Part shown: positions 49,179 to 57,906 of the stretch, one piece after another
Numbering within the stretch: position 1 is the first letter of the stretch
Layout: each line of letters opens with the position of its first letter
NCBI RefSeq assembly: GCF_014646235.1
Contig: NZ_BMNB01000010.1
Coordinates: forward strand, 124,001-188,000
Length of the DNA: 64,000 nt
Source of the DNA: Micromonospora sonchi
GTDB lineage: Bacteria > Actinomycetota > Actinomycetes > Mycobacteriales > Micromonosporaceae
Reading direction: 5' to 3'
Notes under the pieces: generated by a model
Databases searched by the model: none
What the model was told of the DNA's origin: nothing
The model's input: the letters and a program-made list of their open reading frames with translations, nothing else
Translations under genes and position numbers: made by a program

Positions 49179-50330
49179 TCAGGCGGCCCGGAGCGCGGCC
49201 CCGCGGTGGCGCAGCTGGTCGTAGAGGGCGGCGTAACGGCGGGCCATCACCGCCGGAGTGAACCGGGCGGCGGCCTCCCGGCGGCACTCGTCGGGCTCCA
49301 GTCGGCCGGCGGCGAACACCAGCTCGCCCAGTTCCTCCTCGTCGCCGGTGAGCAGCCCGGTGCGCCCGTGCTCCACCAGCTCGGGCAGGCAGCCCCGGGC
49401 GATCGCCACCACCGGCGTGCCCAGGGCCAGCGACTCCACCACCGCGGTGCCGCCCGGCTCCTCCCAGCGCAGCGGAAACAGCGTGGCCCGCGCCCCGGCG
49501 AGCAGTTCGTCGCGGTCCCGGCCGGCCACCGTGCCGACCCAGCGCACCCGATCGCCGTCGACGTGCGGGGCCACCGCGTCGTGGAAGAAGCGTACGTCCG
49601 GATTCTGCCGCGCCTCGGCGTCGGCCGCCGCGAGCTCCGCCGGCCGGTGGTACGGGCCGACCGGCCCGGCCAGGACGAGCCGGAAGCCGACCCGTCGGGC
49701 CAGCCGGGCCGCCACGTCCTGCCCCTTGCCCGGGGTGATCCGGCCCAGCACCAGCACGTGGTCGCCCTTGGCCGGCCGTGGGCGTCGGTGCGCCTCCACG
49801 GCCAGCGGGGTGGCCAGGTGCACGTAGCCGACCGAGTGGTCCCGCAGCGCCTGCGGCGCCCGGGCCAACTGCGCGGCCGAGACCCCGTTGACCCGGATCC
49901 GGTCGCCGCCGTCGAGCCCGCCGTACAGCTCGGGATGCTTGGCCAGGTCCCAATGCAGGGTGTGCAGCACGGGCGGCCCGTCCGGACCCATGGCGGCGAG
50001 AGTGGCCAGGCCGACCGCCTCCAGGTGGTCGTGCACCAGGTCGATGTCGTCGCGGTCGCGCAACTCGCGGACCACCCCCGCCAGGTGCGCCTGGGAGATG
50101 CCGCACACCTGGTTGTACGGCCGTTGCAGGGCGGAGAACTGGCCCTCGGCGAAGACCGAGACCCGCTCCTCACAGGGCAGGGTGCTGGTGCCCACCGAGG
50201 CGAGCACCACCCGGACGCCGAGGCGCCGCAACTCGGGGACCAGGGTGGCCACCACGTTCTCGATTCCGCCGTACCCGTGTGGTGGGACGGGCAGCCACGG
50301 ACCGGCGTTCATCAGGACGGTGGGCCCCAT
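49179..50330 (-). CDS. GT4-family glycosyltransferase
   Basis: 383 residues from ATG 50330 (GGGAGGC upstream). N-terminal Rossmann motif PHGYGGIENVVATLVPELRRLGVRV; C-terminal GRITPGKGQDVAARLARR; EX7E-type region near EEPGGTAVVESLALGTPVVA. Retaining GT-B enzyme; acceptor unknown. Immediately upstream on the same strand lies the GpgS-like gene (68-nt gap), and across the divergent region a pair of dehydrogenase genes, so it may take part in building a small glycoside. Confidence 0.9.
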   Translation of the reverse strand: MGPTVLMNAGPWLPVPPHGYGGIENVVATLVPELRRLGVRVVLASVGTSTLPCEERVSVFAEGQFSALQRPYNQVCGISQAHLAGVVRELRDRDDIDLVHDHLEAVGLATLAAMGPDGPPVLHTLHWDLAKHPELYGGLDGGDRIRVNGVSAAQLARAPQALRDHSVGYVHLATPLAVEAHRRPRPAKGDHVLVLGRITPGKGQDVAARLARRVGFRLVLAGPVGPYHRPAELAAADAEARQNPDVRFFHDAVAPHVDGDRVRWVGTVAGRDRDELLAGARATLFPLRWEEPGGTAVVESLALGTPVVAIARGCLPELVEHGRTGLLTGDEEELGELVFAAGRLEPDECRREAAARFTPAVMARRYAALYDQLRHRGAALRAA

Positions 50331-50397
50331 CGTGTCGCGCCTCCCCTCGCCGAAGCGGTGACCGGGCCGGCCGACGGCCGGCTCCGGCGGTCGTCGG

Positions 50398-51414
50398 TCA
50401 CGCCGCGGTGACCCGCCGACGCGGTAGCAGGTGCCGCAGCTCGGCCAGGGGTGGCCGCTCCGCCACGGAGACGTCGCTGACGACGATCTCCCGGTCCAGG
50501 TTCGGCAGGGCGTCGGAGCCGCCCCGGCGGAACTGGGTCAACAACGCGGTGGGCAGCAGCTCCGGGCTCGCCCAGCCCCGTCGCTGCAACCGGGACCAGA
50601 CGGTCAGCATGATCTGGGCGGACATCCGGCCCAGCGCCGCGGTGTCCTGGTGCCGGTGCTTGCGCTCGCCGAGATCCACCTGGGCCAGCGCGTCCAGCCC
50701 GACGAGTTCCAGCAGGTCGATCAACATGGCGGTCTCGACGCCGTACCCGGAGACGAAGGGCACCCGCGCCAGCACCTCACGGCGGCCCGCGTACTCCCCA
50801 CCGAGCGGCTGCACGAAACCGGCCAGTTCCGGCCAGAACAGGTTCAGCACGGGCCGGGCCATCAGCTCGGTCACCCGGCCACCGCCGTCGGCCTCCACGC
50901 CGCTGGTGCTGATCAGCGGCCGGTGGTAGAAGCCCTTGACGAAGTCGACCGAGCCGTCGGTGAGCAGCGGTCCGAGCAGCCCGGTGACGAAGTGCGGCCG
51001 GAACTCCCGCAGGTCGGCGTCGACGAAGGCCACCACGTCGCCCTCGGCCGCGGCCAGCCCGGCCCAGAGCGCGTCGCCCTTGCCGGTCAGCCGGGGCAAC
51101 CCGCGGGTCATCGCGTCCTGACCGACCACCTCGGCGCCGGCCGCCCGGGCCACCTGGGCGGTGCGGTCGGTGGAGCGCGAATCGACCACGATCAGCTCGT
51201 CGACCAGCGGGATCCGGTCCATCAGGTGCTCGCGGATGGTCGACACGATCGCCCCGACGGTGGCCTCCTCGTTGCGCGCCGGCAGCACCACGCTGACCCG
51301 CGTCCCACCCTTGGCGCGCAGCAGCCGCGCGGTCGACCAGTCCGCCTGCGAACTGGTCCGATAGGTGGCCCAGGCCTCGACCACCGGCGAGACCAGACTT
51401 TCAGTGTTCCGCAC
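50398..51414 (-). CDS. gpgS: Glucosyl-3-phosphoglycerate synthase-like GT2 (GpgS)
   Basis: 338 residues from GTG 51414. Typical GT-A start SVVLPARNEEATVGAIVSTI, GKGDALWAGLAAAEGDVVAFVDADLREF (DxD), LVKG-like FVKGFYHRPL, and GGGRVTELMARPVLNLFWPELAGF with GEYAGRREVLARVPFVSGYGVETAMLIDL. Matches Mycobacterium GpgS (Rv1208) motif by motif. It would transfer glucose to 3-phosphoglycerate, first step to glucosylglycerate, a compatible solute or primer of methylglucose polysaccharides. The substrate is inferred by homology. Pairs with the GT4 gene downstream. Confidence 0.85.
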   Translation of the reverse strand: MRNTESLVSPVVEAWATYRTSSQADWSTARLLRAKGGTRVSVVLPARNEEATVGAIVSTIREHLMDRIPLVDELIVVDSRSTDRTAQVARAAGAEVVGQDAMTRGLPRLTGKGDALWAGLAAAEGDVVAFVDADLREFRPHFVTGLLGPLLTDGSVDFVKGFYHRPLISTSGVEADGGGRVTELMARPVLNLFWPELAGFVQPLGGEYAGRREVLARVPFVSGYGVETAMLIDLLELVGLDALAQVDLGERKHRHQDTAALGRMSAQIMLTVWSRLQRRGWASPELLPTALLTQFRRGGSDALPNLDREIVVSDVSVAERPPLAELRHLLPRRRVTAA

Positions 51415-51603
51415 AGGCACCCCCTGATGGGCGGGTAGACCGAGAGATGGATTTCCCAGCACCCCGCACGCTAACCGGAACCGTCCCCCCAGCTTGATCA
51501 GCACCCCGCCCCGAGACGTTGTCGACGGATGAACGTTTGATTGCGCCGGGCCGGGGGAGGCGGCCGGCGAACCGAGCGGCGGGGTGCGGGAGGGAGCGAT
51601 TGG

Positions 51604-52605
51604 ATGCGGGTGTGCCGGGTGGGGCTGGTGGGCGCCGGCGGAGTGGCCCGACGCCACGCCCGGGTGCTGTCCGGTTTCCCCGACGTCGAGTTGATCGGCG
51701 TGGTCGACGCGACCGCGCGGGCCGCGGCCGACCTGGCCACCGCCCACCGGATCCCGGCGTACGGCGACATCGGGCAGCTGCTCGCGGCCGGTCCGGACGC
51801 GGTGTACGTCTGCGTACCGCCGTTCGCCCACGGACCGATCGAGGAGGCGGTCGTCGCCGCCGGGGTGCCGATGTTCGTCGAGAAGCCGGTGGCCGTGGAC
51901 CTGCCCACCGCCCAGCGGATCGCCAGCCTGGTGGCGCGGCGGGGGCTGCTCACCGCCGTCGGCCATCACTGGCGCTACCTGCACGCCGTGACCCGGGCCC
52001 GCGAGCTGCTCGCCGGCCGGACGGTACGCCTGGTCAGCGGCGCCTGGCTGGACCGGGTGCCGCCGGTGGACTGGTGGGTCCGGCGGGACCGCTCCGGCGG
52101 CCCGGTGGTCGAACAGGCCGCCCACGTGCTGGACCTGATCCGGCTGCTGGTCGGCGAGGTGACCGAGGTGACCGCGTACGGCGACGGCAACCCACCGCCG
52201 GTCGACGGCGCCGACGTCGACTCGGTGACCGCCGCGGCGCTGCGCTTCGCCGGTGGCGCCGTGGGCACCCTCGGCGCCGCCTGCGTGCTGGGCTGGAAGC
52301 ACCGGGCCGCAGTGGAGATCCTGGCCGACGGGCTGGCCCTCACCCTGGCCGAGGACGCCCTGGTGATCCGCGACGCCGACGGGCAGCGGCAGCTCGACGC
52401 CGACCCGGACGGCGCCCGGGTGGCGGTGGACCGGGCGTTCGTCGACGCGGTACGCGGCGTCGGCGACGACGTGCGGGTGCCGTACGCCGAGGCGCTGGCC
52501 ACCCACCGCCTCGCCATGGCGGTGGCGGAGTCGGCCGCCACCGGACGCACCGTCCGCCTGCCCTCCGGTGCCACCGCGGCCGTGCCGGCGGTGGTCGATG
52601 CGTGA
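51604..52605 (+). CDS. Gfo/Idh/MocA-family oxidoreductase
   Basis: 333 residues from ATG 51604 (GGAGGGAGCG upstream). Rossmann domain RVGLVGAGGVARRHARVLSGFPDVELIGVVDA and the family's EKPVAVDLPTAQRIA motif (catalytic Lys of EKP), then a C-terminal alpha/beta sheet domain. NAD(P)-dependent oxidation or reduction of a sugar or cyclitol. Its end overlaps the start of the next gene by 8 nt, so the two are co-translated. Divergent from the GpgS gene, suggesting a shared sugar pathway. Confidence 0.9.
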   Translation: MRVCRVGLVGAGGVARRHARVLSGFPDVELIGVVDATARAAADLATAHRIPAYGDIGQLLAAGPDAVYVCVPPFAHGPIEEAVVAAGVPMFVEKPVAVDLPTAQRIASLVARRGLLTAVGHHWRYLHAVTRARELLAGRTVRLVSGAWLDRVPPVDWWVRRDRSGGPVVEQAAHVLDLIRLLVGEVTEVTAYGDGNPPPVDGADVDSVTAAALRFAGGAVGTLGAACVLGWKHRAAVEILADGLALTLAEDALVIRDADGQRQLDADPDGARVAVDRAFVDAVRGVGDDVRVPYAEALATHRLAMAVAESAATGRTVRLPSGATAAVPAVVDA

Positions 52606-53686
52606 CCGGGTGCTGGTGGTCACCGGCCCCGGCCGGGTGGAACTGGTCGAGCAGGACCCCGCTCCGCTGCCGGCCGGTGGCTTCCGGGTCCGGACGCGCT
52701 ACAGCGGGATCTCCGCCGGCACCGAGCTGAGCTACGTCAAGGGCACCAACCCGTACCTGCACGCCAGCTGGGACGCCGACCTGGGCCTGTTCGCGCCCGG
52801 TCCGGCGAGCACCCCCTACCCGGTGCGGAACCTGGGCTACATGCAGGTGGCCCGGGTGGTGGAGAGCGACACCCCGGCGGTGCCGGTCGGCGCGGTGGGC
52901 GCGATGACCTACAGCCACCGCAGCGCCGCGGTGGCCGATCCGGTCACCGCGCGCTTCGTGCCGCTGCCCGACGACCTCGATCCGATGCTCGGGGTCTACG
53001 TCGCCCACCTGGGGCCGATCTGCGCCAACGGGCTGCTGCACGCCGCCGCCGACCTGTACGGCGCCGGCGCCCGCGACCTCGGCGACGGGGTGCGCGGCCG
53101 CCGGGTGGCGGTGATCGGTGCGGGTGTGGTCGGCCTGATCACCGCCCTGTTCGCCCGGCGGCACGGCGCCGCCTCGGTGGTGGTGCTCGACCCGACGCCG
53201 AATCGGCGCGAGGTCGCCGTCGCGCTCGGCCTGGCGGCCCTCGACCCCGCCGCCGGCGACCCGGCCGTGCTGCTCAAGACCCGCTGGGCACACGGACCCG
53301 GCGACCGGGGCGCGGACGTGGTGTTCCAGTGCCGGGGGCAGGGCTGGGCCCTGCACCTGGCGCTACGTCTGCTGCGCCCCCAGGGCACCGTGATCGATCT
53401 CGCCTTCTACCAGGCCGGCGCGGACGAGCTCCGGCTCGGCGAGGAGTTTCACCACAACGGTCTGTCGGTGCGCTGCGCGCAGATCGGCCGGGTGCCCCGA
53501 GGGCTCGCGCCGGCCTGGGACCGGGAACGGCTCTCCGCCGAGACGGTCGAGCTGCTACGCGCCGACGGCCCGGCGATCCGCGCCCACCTGATCTCGGCCG
53601 TCGTCCCGTTCTCCGAAGCGCCCGCCCTGCTCACCGCCCTGGCCGAAAACCGCCGCCACGAACTCCAGACGGTCCTGAGCTGCTGA
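52598..53686 (+). CDS. MDR-family alcohol dehydrogenase-like protein
   Basis: 362 residues from ATG 52598. GroES-like region with RYSGISAGTELSYVKGTNPYL, and Rossmann motif VAVIGAGVVGLITALFARRHGA. The classical zinc-ligand cluster of ADH is absent, and TELSY... replaces the CxxH site, as in the BchC-like/'zinc-binding dehydrogenase' subgroup that acts on sugar or tetrapyrrole-type substrates. Likely operates with the Gfo/Idh/MocA partner on a common substrate. No clear terminator follows. Confidence 0.85.
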   Translation: MRDRVLVVTGPGRVELVEQDPAPLPAGGFRVRTRYSGISAGTELSYVKGTNPYLHASWDADLGLFAPGPASTPYPVRNLGYMQVARVVESDTPAVPVGAVGAMTYSHRSAAVADPVTARFVPLPDDLDPMLGVYVAHLGPICANGLLHAAADLYGAGARDLGDGVRGRRVAVIGAGVVGLITALFARRHGAASVVVLDPTPNRREVAVALGLAALDPAAGDPAVLLKTRWAHGPGDRGADVVFQCRGQGWALHLALRLLRPQGTVIDLAFYQAGADELRLGEEFHHNGLSVRCAQIGRVPRGLAPAWDRERLSAETVELLRADGPAIRAHLISAVVPFSEAPALLTALAENRRHELQTVLSC

Positions 53687-53827
53687 TTCCCGCCAGTTCT
53701 GGTCGCCGTTGGGCGCCGATCGCGCGTTCTGTCCGGGTCCGGAAGTACAAGATCGCGGAAATTCGGCAATCGGTGACGAGGGCGGGCGGGCACTCAAGAT
53801 CGGTTGCGTCGCGTACCGTTGCGGCTC

Positions 53828-56122
53828 ATGGGTGTGTCGCAACGGTTGAAGACCAGGTTCCGCCGATTCCTCCAGCGCCCGGGGACCACGGTCGACCTGG
53901 CCCCGCTGGAGAAGCTGCTGCCGGCCATCGAGGCACGTGAGGAGGAGGTCTCGGCCTTCGACGACGCCGAGCTCACCGACGCCGCCACCGCGGCGTCGAG
54001 CTACGAGGAGATCTGCGCGCTCGGCCGCGAGGCCGCCCGCCGTGGCCTCGACCAGCGGCCGTACGACGTCCAGCTGCTCGGCGCGATGTCGCTGCTGTCG
54101 GGCAAGGTCGCCGAGATGGCCACCGGTGAGGGCAAGACGCTGACCGCCGCGATCGCCGCGTACGGGCACGTGCGGCTCGGCAACGGCCCGGTGCACGTGC
54201 TCACCGTCAACGACTACCTGGCCCGCCGCGACGCGGTCTGGATGGAGCCGGTCTACACCCTGCTCGGGCTCACCGTCGGCTGGGTCAACGAGGCGTCCAC
54301 GCCGAACGAGCGGCGGGCCGCGTACGCCTGCGACGTGACCTACGTGTCGGTCAGCGAGGCCGGCTTCGACTTCCTGCGCGACCAGCTCGTCACCGACATC
54401 GACGACCGGGTGCAGCAGCCGCTGCGCACGGCCATCGTCGACGAGGCCGACTCGATCCTGATCGACGAGGCCCGGGTGCCGATGGTGCTGGCCGGCTCGG
54501 TGCCCGGCGAGCAGGATCCGGTACACACCGCCGCCGCGCTGGTGCGTGGCCTGCGCAAGGGCCGGCACTACACCGTCGCCGAGGACGGCCGCAGCGTGGC
54601 GTTCACCTCCGCCGGCCTGGCCGCCGTCGAGGCCAAGCTCGGCATCGACCTGTACGACGAGGAGAACGTCGAGCAGCTCTCGGCGGTGAACGTGGCGCTG
54701 CACGCGCACGCCCTGCTGCACCGGGACGTGGACTACATCGTCCGGGACGGCACGGTCGAGCTGATCGACGAGATGCGCGGCCGGGTCGCCCAGCGGCGTC
54801 GCTGGCCCGACGGGCTCCAGGCGGCGGTGGAGGCCAAGGAGGGCCTGGACGCCACGGCCGAGGGCGAGGTGCTCGGCACCATCGCCGTGCAGGCGTACGT
54901 CGGCCTCTACCCGAAGGCGTGCGGGATGACCGCGACCGCGGTGCTCGTCGGCGACCAGCTCCGGGAGTTCTTCGGCCTGGAGGTCGCGGTGATCCCGCCG
55001 AACACCCCGTGCGTACGGGTGGACGAGCCGGACCGCATCTACGCCACCCGGGCGGAGAAGGACGAGGCGCTGATCGACGAGATCAAGCGCTGCCACGCCG
55101 ACGGACGCCCGGTGCTGGTGGGCACCCTGGACGTCAAGGAGTCCGAGCAGCTGGCCGCCGGCCTCAACGCGGTCGGTGTGCCGTGCGTGGTGCTCAACGC
55201 CAAGAACGACGACGAGGAGGCGGCGATCATCGCCGAGGCCGGCGCCCACGGCGCGGTCACCGTCTCCACCCAGATGGCCGGCCGGGGCGTGGACATCCGG
55301 CTCGGCGGCAGCGACCAGGCCGACCGGGAGCGGGTGGCCGGGCTCGGCGGCCTGTTCGTGATCGGCAGCGGCCGCAACGACAGTCGCCGGGTCGACGACC
55401 AGCTGCGCGGCCGGGCCGGCCGGCAGGGCGACCCGGGTGGGTCGGTCTTCTTCGTCAGCCTGGAGGACGACCTGGTCGTCCGGCACGCCGGTGACACCGT
55501 GCCGCCGTCGCCCCGGATGAACGCCGACGGCCTGGTCACCGACGCGCAGGTGGACTACGCCGTGGAGCACGCCCAGCGGGTCGCCGAAGGCGTCAACCAC
55601 GAGATCCACCGCAACACCTGGCGCTACAGCGTGGTGATCGAGCAGCAGCGCAAGGCCCTGGCCGAGCGCCGCGAGCGGCTGCTGACCAGCGACGTCGCGG
55701 CGCTGATGCTGCTGGACAAGATGCCCGAGAAGGCCGGCGAGATGGACGAGGATCTGCTGGCCCGGGTGGCCCGCTCCATCGCGCTCTACCACCTCGACCG
55801 GCTCTGGGCCGCGCACCTGGCCGAGCTGTCCGAGGTCCGTGAGGGCGTGCACCTGCGCGCCCTGGGCCGGCTCGACCCGCTCGACGAGTTCCACCGGGCC
55901 GCGGTGCCGGCCTTCACCAACCTGGTTCCGGAGATCGAGGCCCGGACCCTCGCCACGTTCACCGACACCGAGTTCGACGAGGACTGGGAGCCGGACGAGG
56001 CCGAGCTGGTGCGCCCGAGCGCGACCTGGACGTACCTCGTGCACGACAACCCGTTCGGCTCCGAGCTGGACCGGCTGATCGCCTCGGTGGGCCGACGGCT
56101 CGCCGGCTCCGGCTCCCGCTGA
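53828..56122 (+). CDS. secA2: Accessory Sec translocase ATPase SecA2
   Basis: 764 residues, shorter than housekeeping SecA (~900+). Motor domain with Walker A EMATGEGKTLTAAIA, DEAD-like IVDEADSILIDEARVP, then GTLDVKESEQLAAGLNA and TQMAGRGVDIRLGG, DQLRGRAGRQGDPGGS, as in all SecA. No C-terminal zinc-binding SEC-C motif is present. SecA2 exports a small set of proteins, sometimes lacking signal peptides. Start ATG 53828 has no ribosome-binding site; TACCGT (53814-53819) is 8 bases upstream, so possibly leaderless. Associated SecY2/Asp genes are absent, as normal in actinobacteria. Confidence 0.93.
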   Translation: MGVSQRLKTRFRRFLQRPGTTVDLAPLEKLLPAIEAREEEVSAFDDAELTDAATAASSYEEICALGREAARRGLDQRPYDVQLLGAMSLLSGKVAEMATGEGKTLTAAIAAYGHVRLGNGPVHVLTVNDYLARRDAVWMEPVYTLLGLTVGWVNEASTPNERRAAYACDVTYVSVSEAGFDFLRDQLVTDIDDRVQQPLRTAIVDEADSILIDEARVPMVLAGSVPGEQDPVHTAAALVRGLRKGRHYTVAEDGRSVAFTSAGLAAVEAKLGIDLYDEENVEQLSAVNVALHAHALLHRDVDYIVRDGTVELIDEMRGRVAQRRRWPDGLQAAVEAKEGLDATAEGEVLGTIAVQAYVGLYPKACGMTATAVLVGDQLREFFGLEVAVIPPNTPCVRVDEPDRIYATRAEKDEALIDEIKRCHADGRPVLVGTLDVKESEQLAAGLNAVGVPCVVLNAKNDDEEAAIIAEAGAHGAVTVSTQMAGRGVDIRLGGSDQADRERVAGLGGLFVIGSGRNDSRRVDDQLRGRAGRQGDPGGSVFFVSLEDDLVVRHAGDTVPPSPRMNADGLVTDAQVDYAVEHAQRVAEGVNHEIHRNTWRYSVVIEQQRKALAERRERLLTSDVAALMLLDKMPEKAGEMDEDLLARVARSIALYHLDRLWAAHLAELSEVREGVHLRALGRLDPLDEFHRAAVPAFTNLVPEIEARTLATFTDTEFDEDWEPDEAELVRPSATWTYLVHDNPFGSELDRLIASVGRRLAGSGSR

Positions 56123-56215
56123 TCCGTCACCCCGGTTTCGCGGTGGCGGTCTCGGTGGCCCGCGCCCGCCCCTCCCGGTGGTACCCGTACCCTGGGAGGG
56201 GCCCCGGTTTGCACC

Positions 56216-56240
56216 GTTTCGACCCATGTTCGCGTGGGTA
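56216..56240 (+). promoter_or_regulatory. SigB-type promoter of the GAF-ANTAR gene
   Basis: GTTT at 56216-56219, exactly 16 bases, then GGGTA (56236-56240, followed by G). Matches the SigB/SigF consensus. It lies ~107 nt before the leader GTG at 56347. Confidence 0.7.
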
Positions 56241-56346
56241 GTACGGCGCATCCGTGCGGCCACGGGCGCTGGACGAGCGCACAGAATCACGTGGTGTGCC
56301 GGTGTGCCGCGACGCGCGGTGCCGGGATGAGCCGAGGAGGAGACGG

Positions 56347-56388
56347 GTGACGACGCTGGTCGGGCGCACGGGGGCTGTGCGGCGGTGA
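56347..56388 (+). CDS. Possible 13-residue leader peptide
   Basis: GTG 56347 with a strong ribosome-binding site (GAGGAGGAG ending 4-5 nt upstream) encodes 13 residues (start VTTLVGRTG, end AVRR) and stops with TGA that overlaps the GTG start of the ANTAR gene (GTGA at 56385). Main-gene translation would depend on termination here. It could be a translational coupling or attenuation device. Confidence 0.45.
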   Translation: MTTLVGRTGAVRR

Positions 56389-57125
56389 ACCTGGAGACCA
56401 CTCCACCGTTGGCGGAGACGCTCGGCGTACTGGAGACGGCCGCGCTGCTGCGGGAGTTGACCGCCGGGCTGCTCGTCCTGGACGACTTCGACGAGGCGCT
56501 CACCGCGCTGGTGCGGATCACCCGGGACGCCCTGGCCGGAGTGAGCTGGTGCGGGTTCACCGCCCTGCGGGCCGGCGAGCCGGCCGGGGTGGCCGCCTCC
56601 GACACGCGGCTCAGTGGACTGGACGACCTCCGGTACGGCCCGGACACCCCGGCGATGGACGCGATCCGGCGACGGGAGATGGTCGGCGCGGAGGACCTGG
56701 ACACGGAGCGCCGCTGGCCGGACTGGACCACCCGAGCGCGCGAGTTGGGCGTACACGGAGTGATCTCGGCTCCGGTCGACGTCGACGAGCAGGTCATCGG
56801 CGCGGTCAACCTCTACGCCGGCGAGTCCGACGCGCTGACCACCGGTCACCAGTTGACCGCGATGCTGCTCGCCGAGCACGCCGGCCTGCTGCTGGCCGCC
56901 GTACGCGACCGGCAGCGGCGGGCGGCGCAGGCCGGCGAGCAGGACGCCGCGCTGCTCGGCGACGGGGTGATCGGCCAGGCCGTTGGAGTGATCATGACGC
57001 AGCGCGGCTGCCCGGCCGAGGACGCCCTCGAGGTGTTGCGCAGCGCCGCCGCGTCGCTGTCGATCCCGTTGCGGGAGGTGGCGGAGCGGCTGGTCAGCAC
57101 CGTCTCCCGGCCCCGGGACAACTGA
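56385..57125 (+). CDS. GAF and ANTAR domain RNA-binding regulator
   Basis: 246 residues. GAF domain first (about 20-170, ending VNLYAGESDALTTGHQL, with HAGLLLAA), then an ANTAR domain at the C-terminus: DGVIGQAVGVIMTQRGCPAEDALEVLRSAAASLSIPLREVAERLV. ANTAR domains bind paired hexaloop RNA hairpins and act as antiterminators; GAF senses a small molecule or redox state. In mycobacteria such proteins govern lipid and redox genes. It has no ribosome-binding site of its own, only the coupled leader. Promoter fits SigB. Confidence 0.9.
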   Translation: MNLETTPPLAETLGVLETAALLRELTAGLLVLDDFDEALTALVRITRDALAGVSWCGFTALRAGEPAGVAASDTRLSGLDDLRYGPDTPAMDAIRRREMVGAEDLDTERRWPDWTTRARELGVHGVISAPVDVDEQVIGAVNLYAGESDALTTGHQLTAMLLAEHAGLLLAAVRDRQRRAAQAGEQDAALLGDGVIGQAVGVIMTQRGCPAEDALEVLRSAAASLSIPLREVAERLVSTVSRPRDN

Positions 57126-57133
57126 CCCCGCTC

Positions 57134-57158
57134 GTTTCACCCGGGTGGCACCCGGGTA
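57134..57158 (+). promoter_or_regulatory. SigB-type promoter of the DUF2231 gene
   Basis: GTTT at 57134-57137, 16 bases, GGGTA at 57154-57158 followed by G. Same spacing as the site at 56216. It lies 45 nt before the start of the DUF2231 gene, just after the GAF-ANTAR stop. Confidence 0.7.
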
Positions 57159-57202
57159 GCACCCTGGGCTGACGGGCTGAGCCGACCCCAGGGGGACACA
57201 CG

Positions 57203-57733
57203 ATGCAGAGCCGGCTGCGGGTGCAGGGGCATCCGATCCAACCGATGCTGGTGACCTTCCCTTACGGACTCTTCGTCTGTGCGGCCATCTTCGACCTCGC
57301 CGACGTGGCCGGCGGGCCGGTCTTCTTCGGCGAGGCCGGCTACTGGACGGCGGTCGCCGCCCTGGTGGCGGCGGCGTTGACGGCGATCGCCGGAATGGTC
57401 GACCTGTGGGACGTGCCGCCGGACAACACCCGCCGCATCGCGATCACCTTCAACCTGGTCAACGCCGGGATGTCCGGGCTGTTCCTGCTCTCCTGCCTGG
57501 TCCGGGCCGATGCTCCGCACCGGGGCGCCGCACCGGCGCTGCTCCTCCTCGAGCTGCTCGCCCTCGCCGTCGGCGGGGTCGGCGTACGCCTCGGCGCCCG
57601 CCTCATCCACCACTTCGACCCTGAGGCAAGGAAGGGCCCCCTCTTAACGCGTACGGTAGAGGAAGGGCCCCCTGTTAACGCCGTGCTCGACACGCCGCGC
57701 CCCTCTGTCCGACGCGGCGCGGCGCGGTTCTGA
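57203..57733 (+). CDS. DUF2231 membrane protein with repeat-derived tail
   Basis: 176 residues. DUF2231 signature at the start (RVQGHPIQPMLVTFPYGLFVCAAIFDLADV), four membrane helices (about 14-34, 47-67, 85-104, 112-132) ending GARLIHHF. Residues from ~142 onward (EARKGPLLTRTVEEGPPVNAVL) are translated from a 20-nt repeat pair that runs into the reading frame. The natural C-terminus probably ended near GARLIHH(F), and the tail of ~35 residues is an accident of repeat insertion. Function unknown. SigB-type promoter upstream. Confidence 0.85.
   Translation: MQSRLRVQGHPIQPMLVTFPYGLFVCAAIFDLADVAGGPVFFGEAGYWTAVAALVAAALTAIAGMVDLWDVPPDNTRRIAITFNLVNAGMSGLFLLSCLVRADAPHRGAAPALLLLELLALAVGGVGVRLGARLIHHFDPEARKGPLLTRTVEEGPPVNAVLDTPRPSVRRGAARF
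57629..57679 (-). repeat. Paired interspersed repeat inside a gene, locus 3
   Basis: Reverse-orientation units at 57629-57648 and 57660-57679 with 11 bases (GCGTACGGTAG) between. Both lie inside the DUF2231 reading frame and encode its extra tail. Family unit as at 32752. Confidence 0.93.
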
Positions 57734-57906
57734 GGCCGACGCCGGCGCGATCCGGGCCGGCGCCGGCGGTGCGGTTCTGAGGCCGAGCGGCGCGATCCTG
57801 AGACCGACGCCCACGGGGCGGTGTGCCACTGAGGTGGCCGTGGCGCGGCCCGGCAGGGCCGGATAAGCCGTTGCCGAGCAGTTTGTCCGCAGGGGAGGCT
57901 GCCCGG

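Noticed and set aside
53720..53775. Possible fourth GATC-flanked hairpin before secA2
   Set aside because: GATC occurs at both ends and AAGTACAAGATCG resembles the 59 kb element, but the inner arms do not pair.
53555..56809. 1084-codon open frame on the minus strand across secA2
   Set aside because: Antisense of secA2 and the GAF gene; composition is His/Val/Gly/Arg-rich with no motifs, and the + strand genes are certain.
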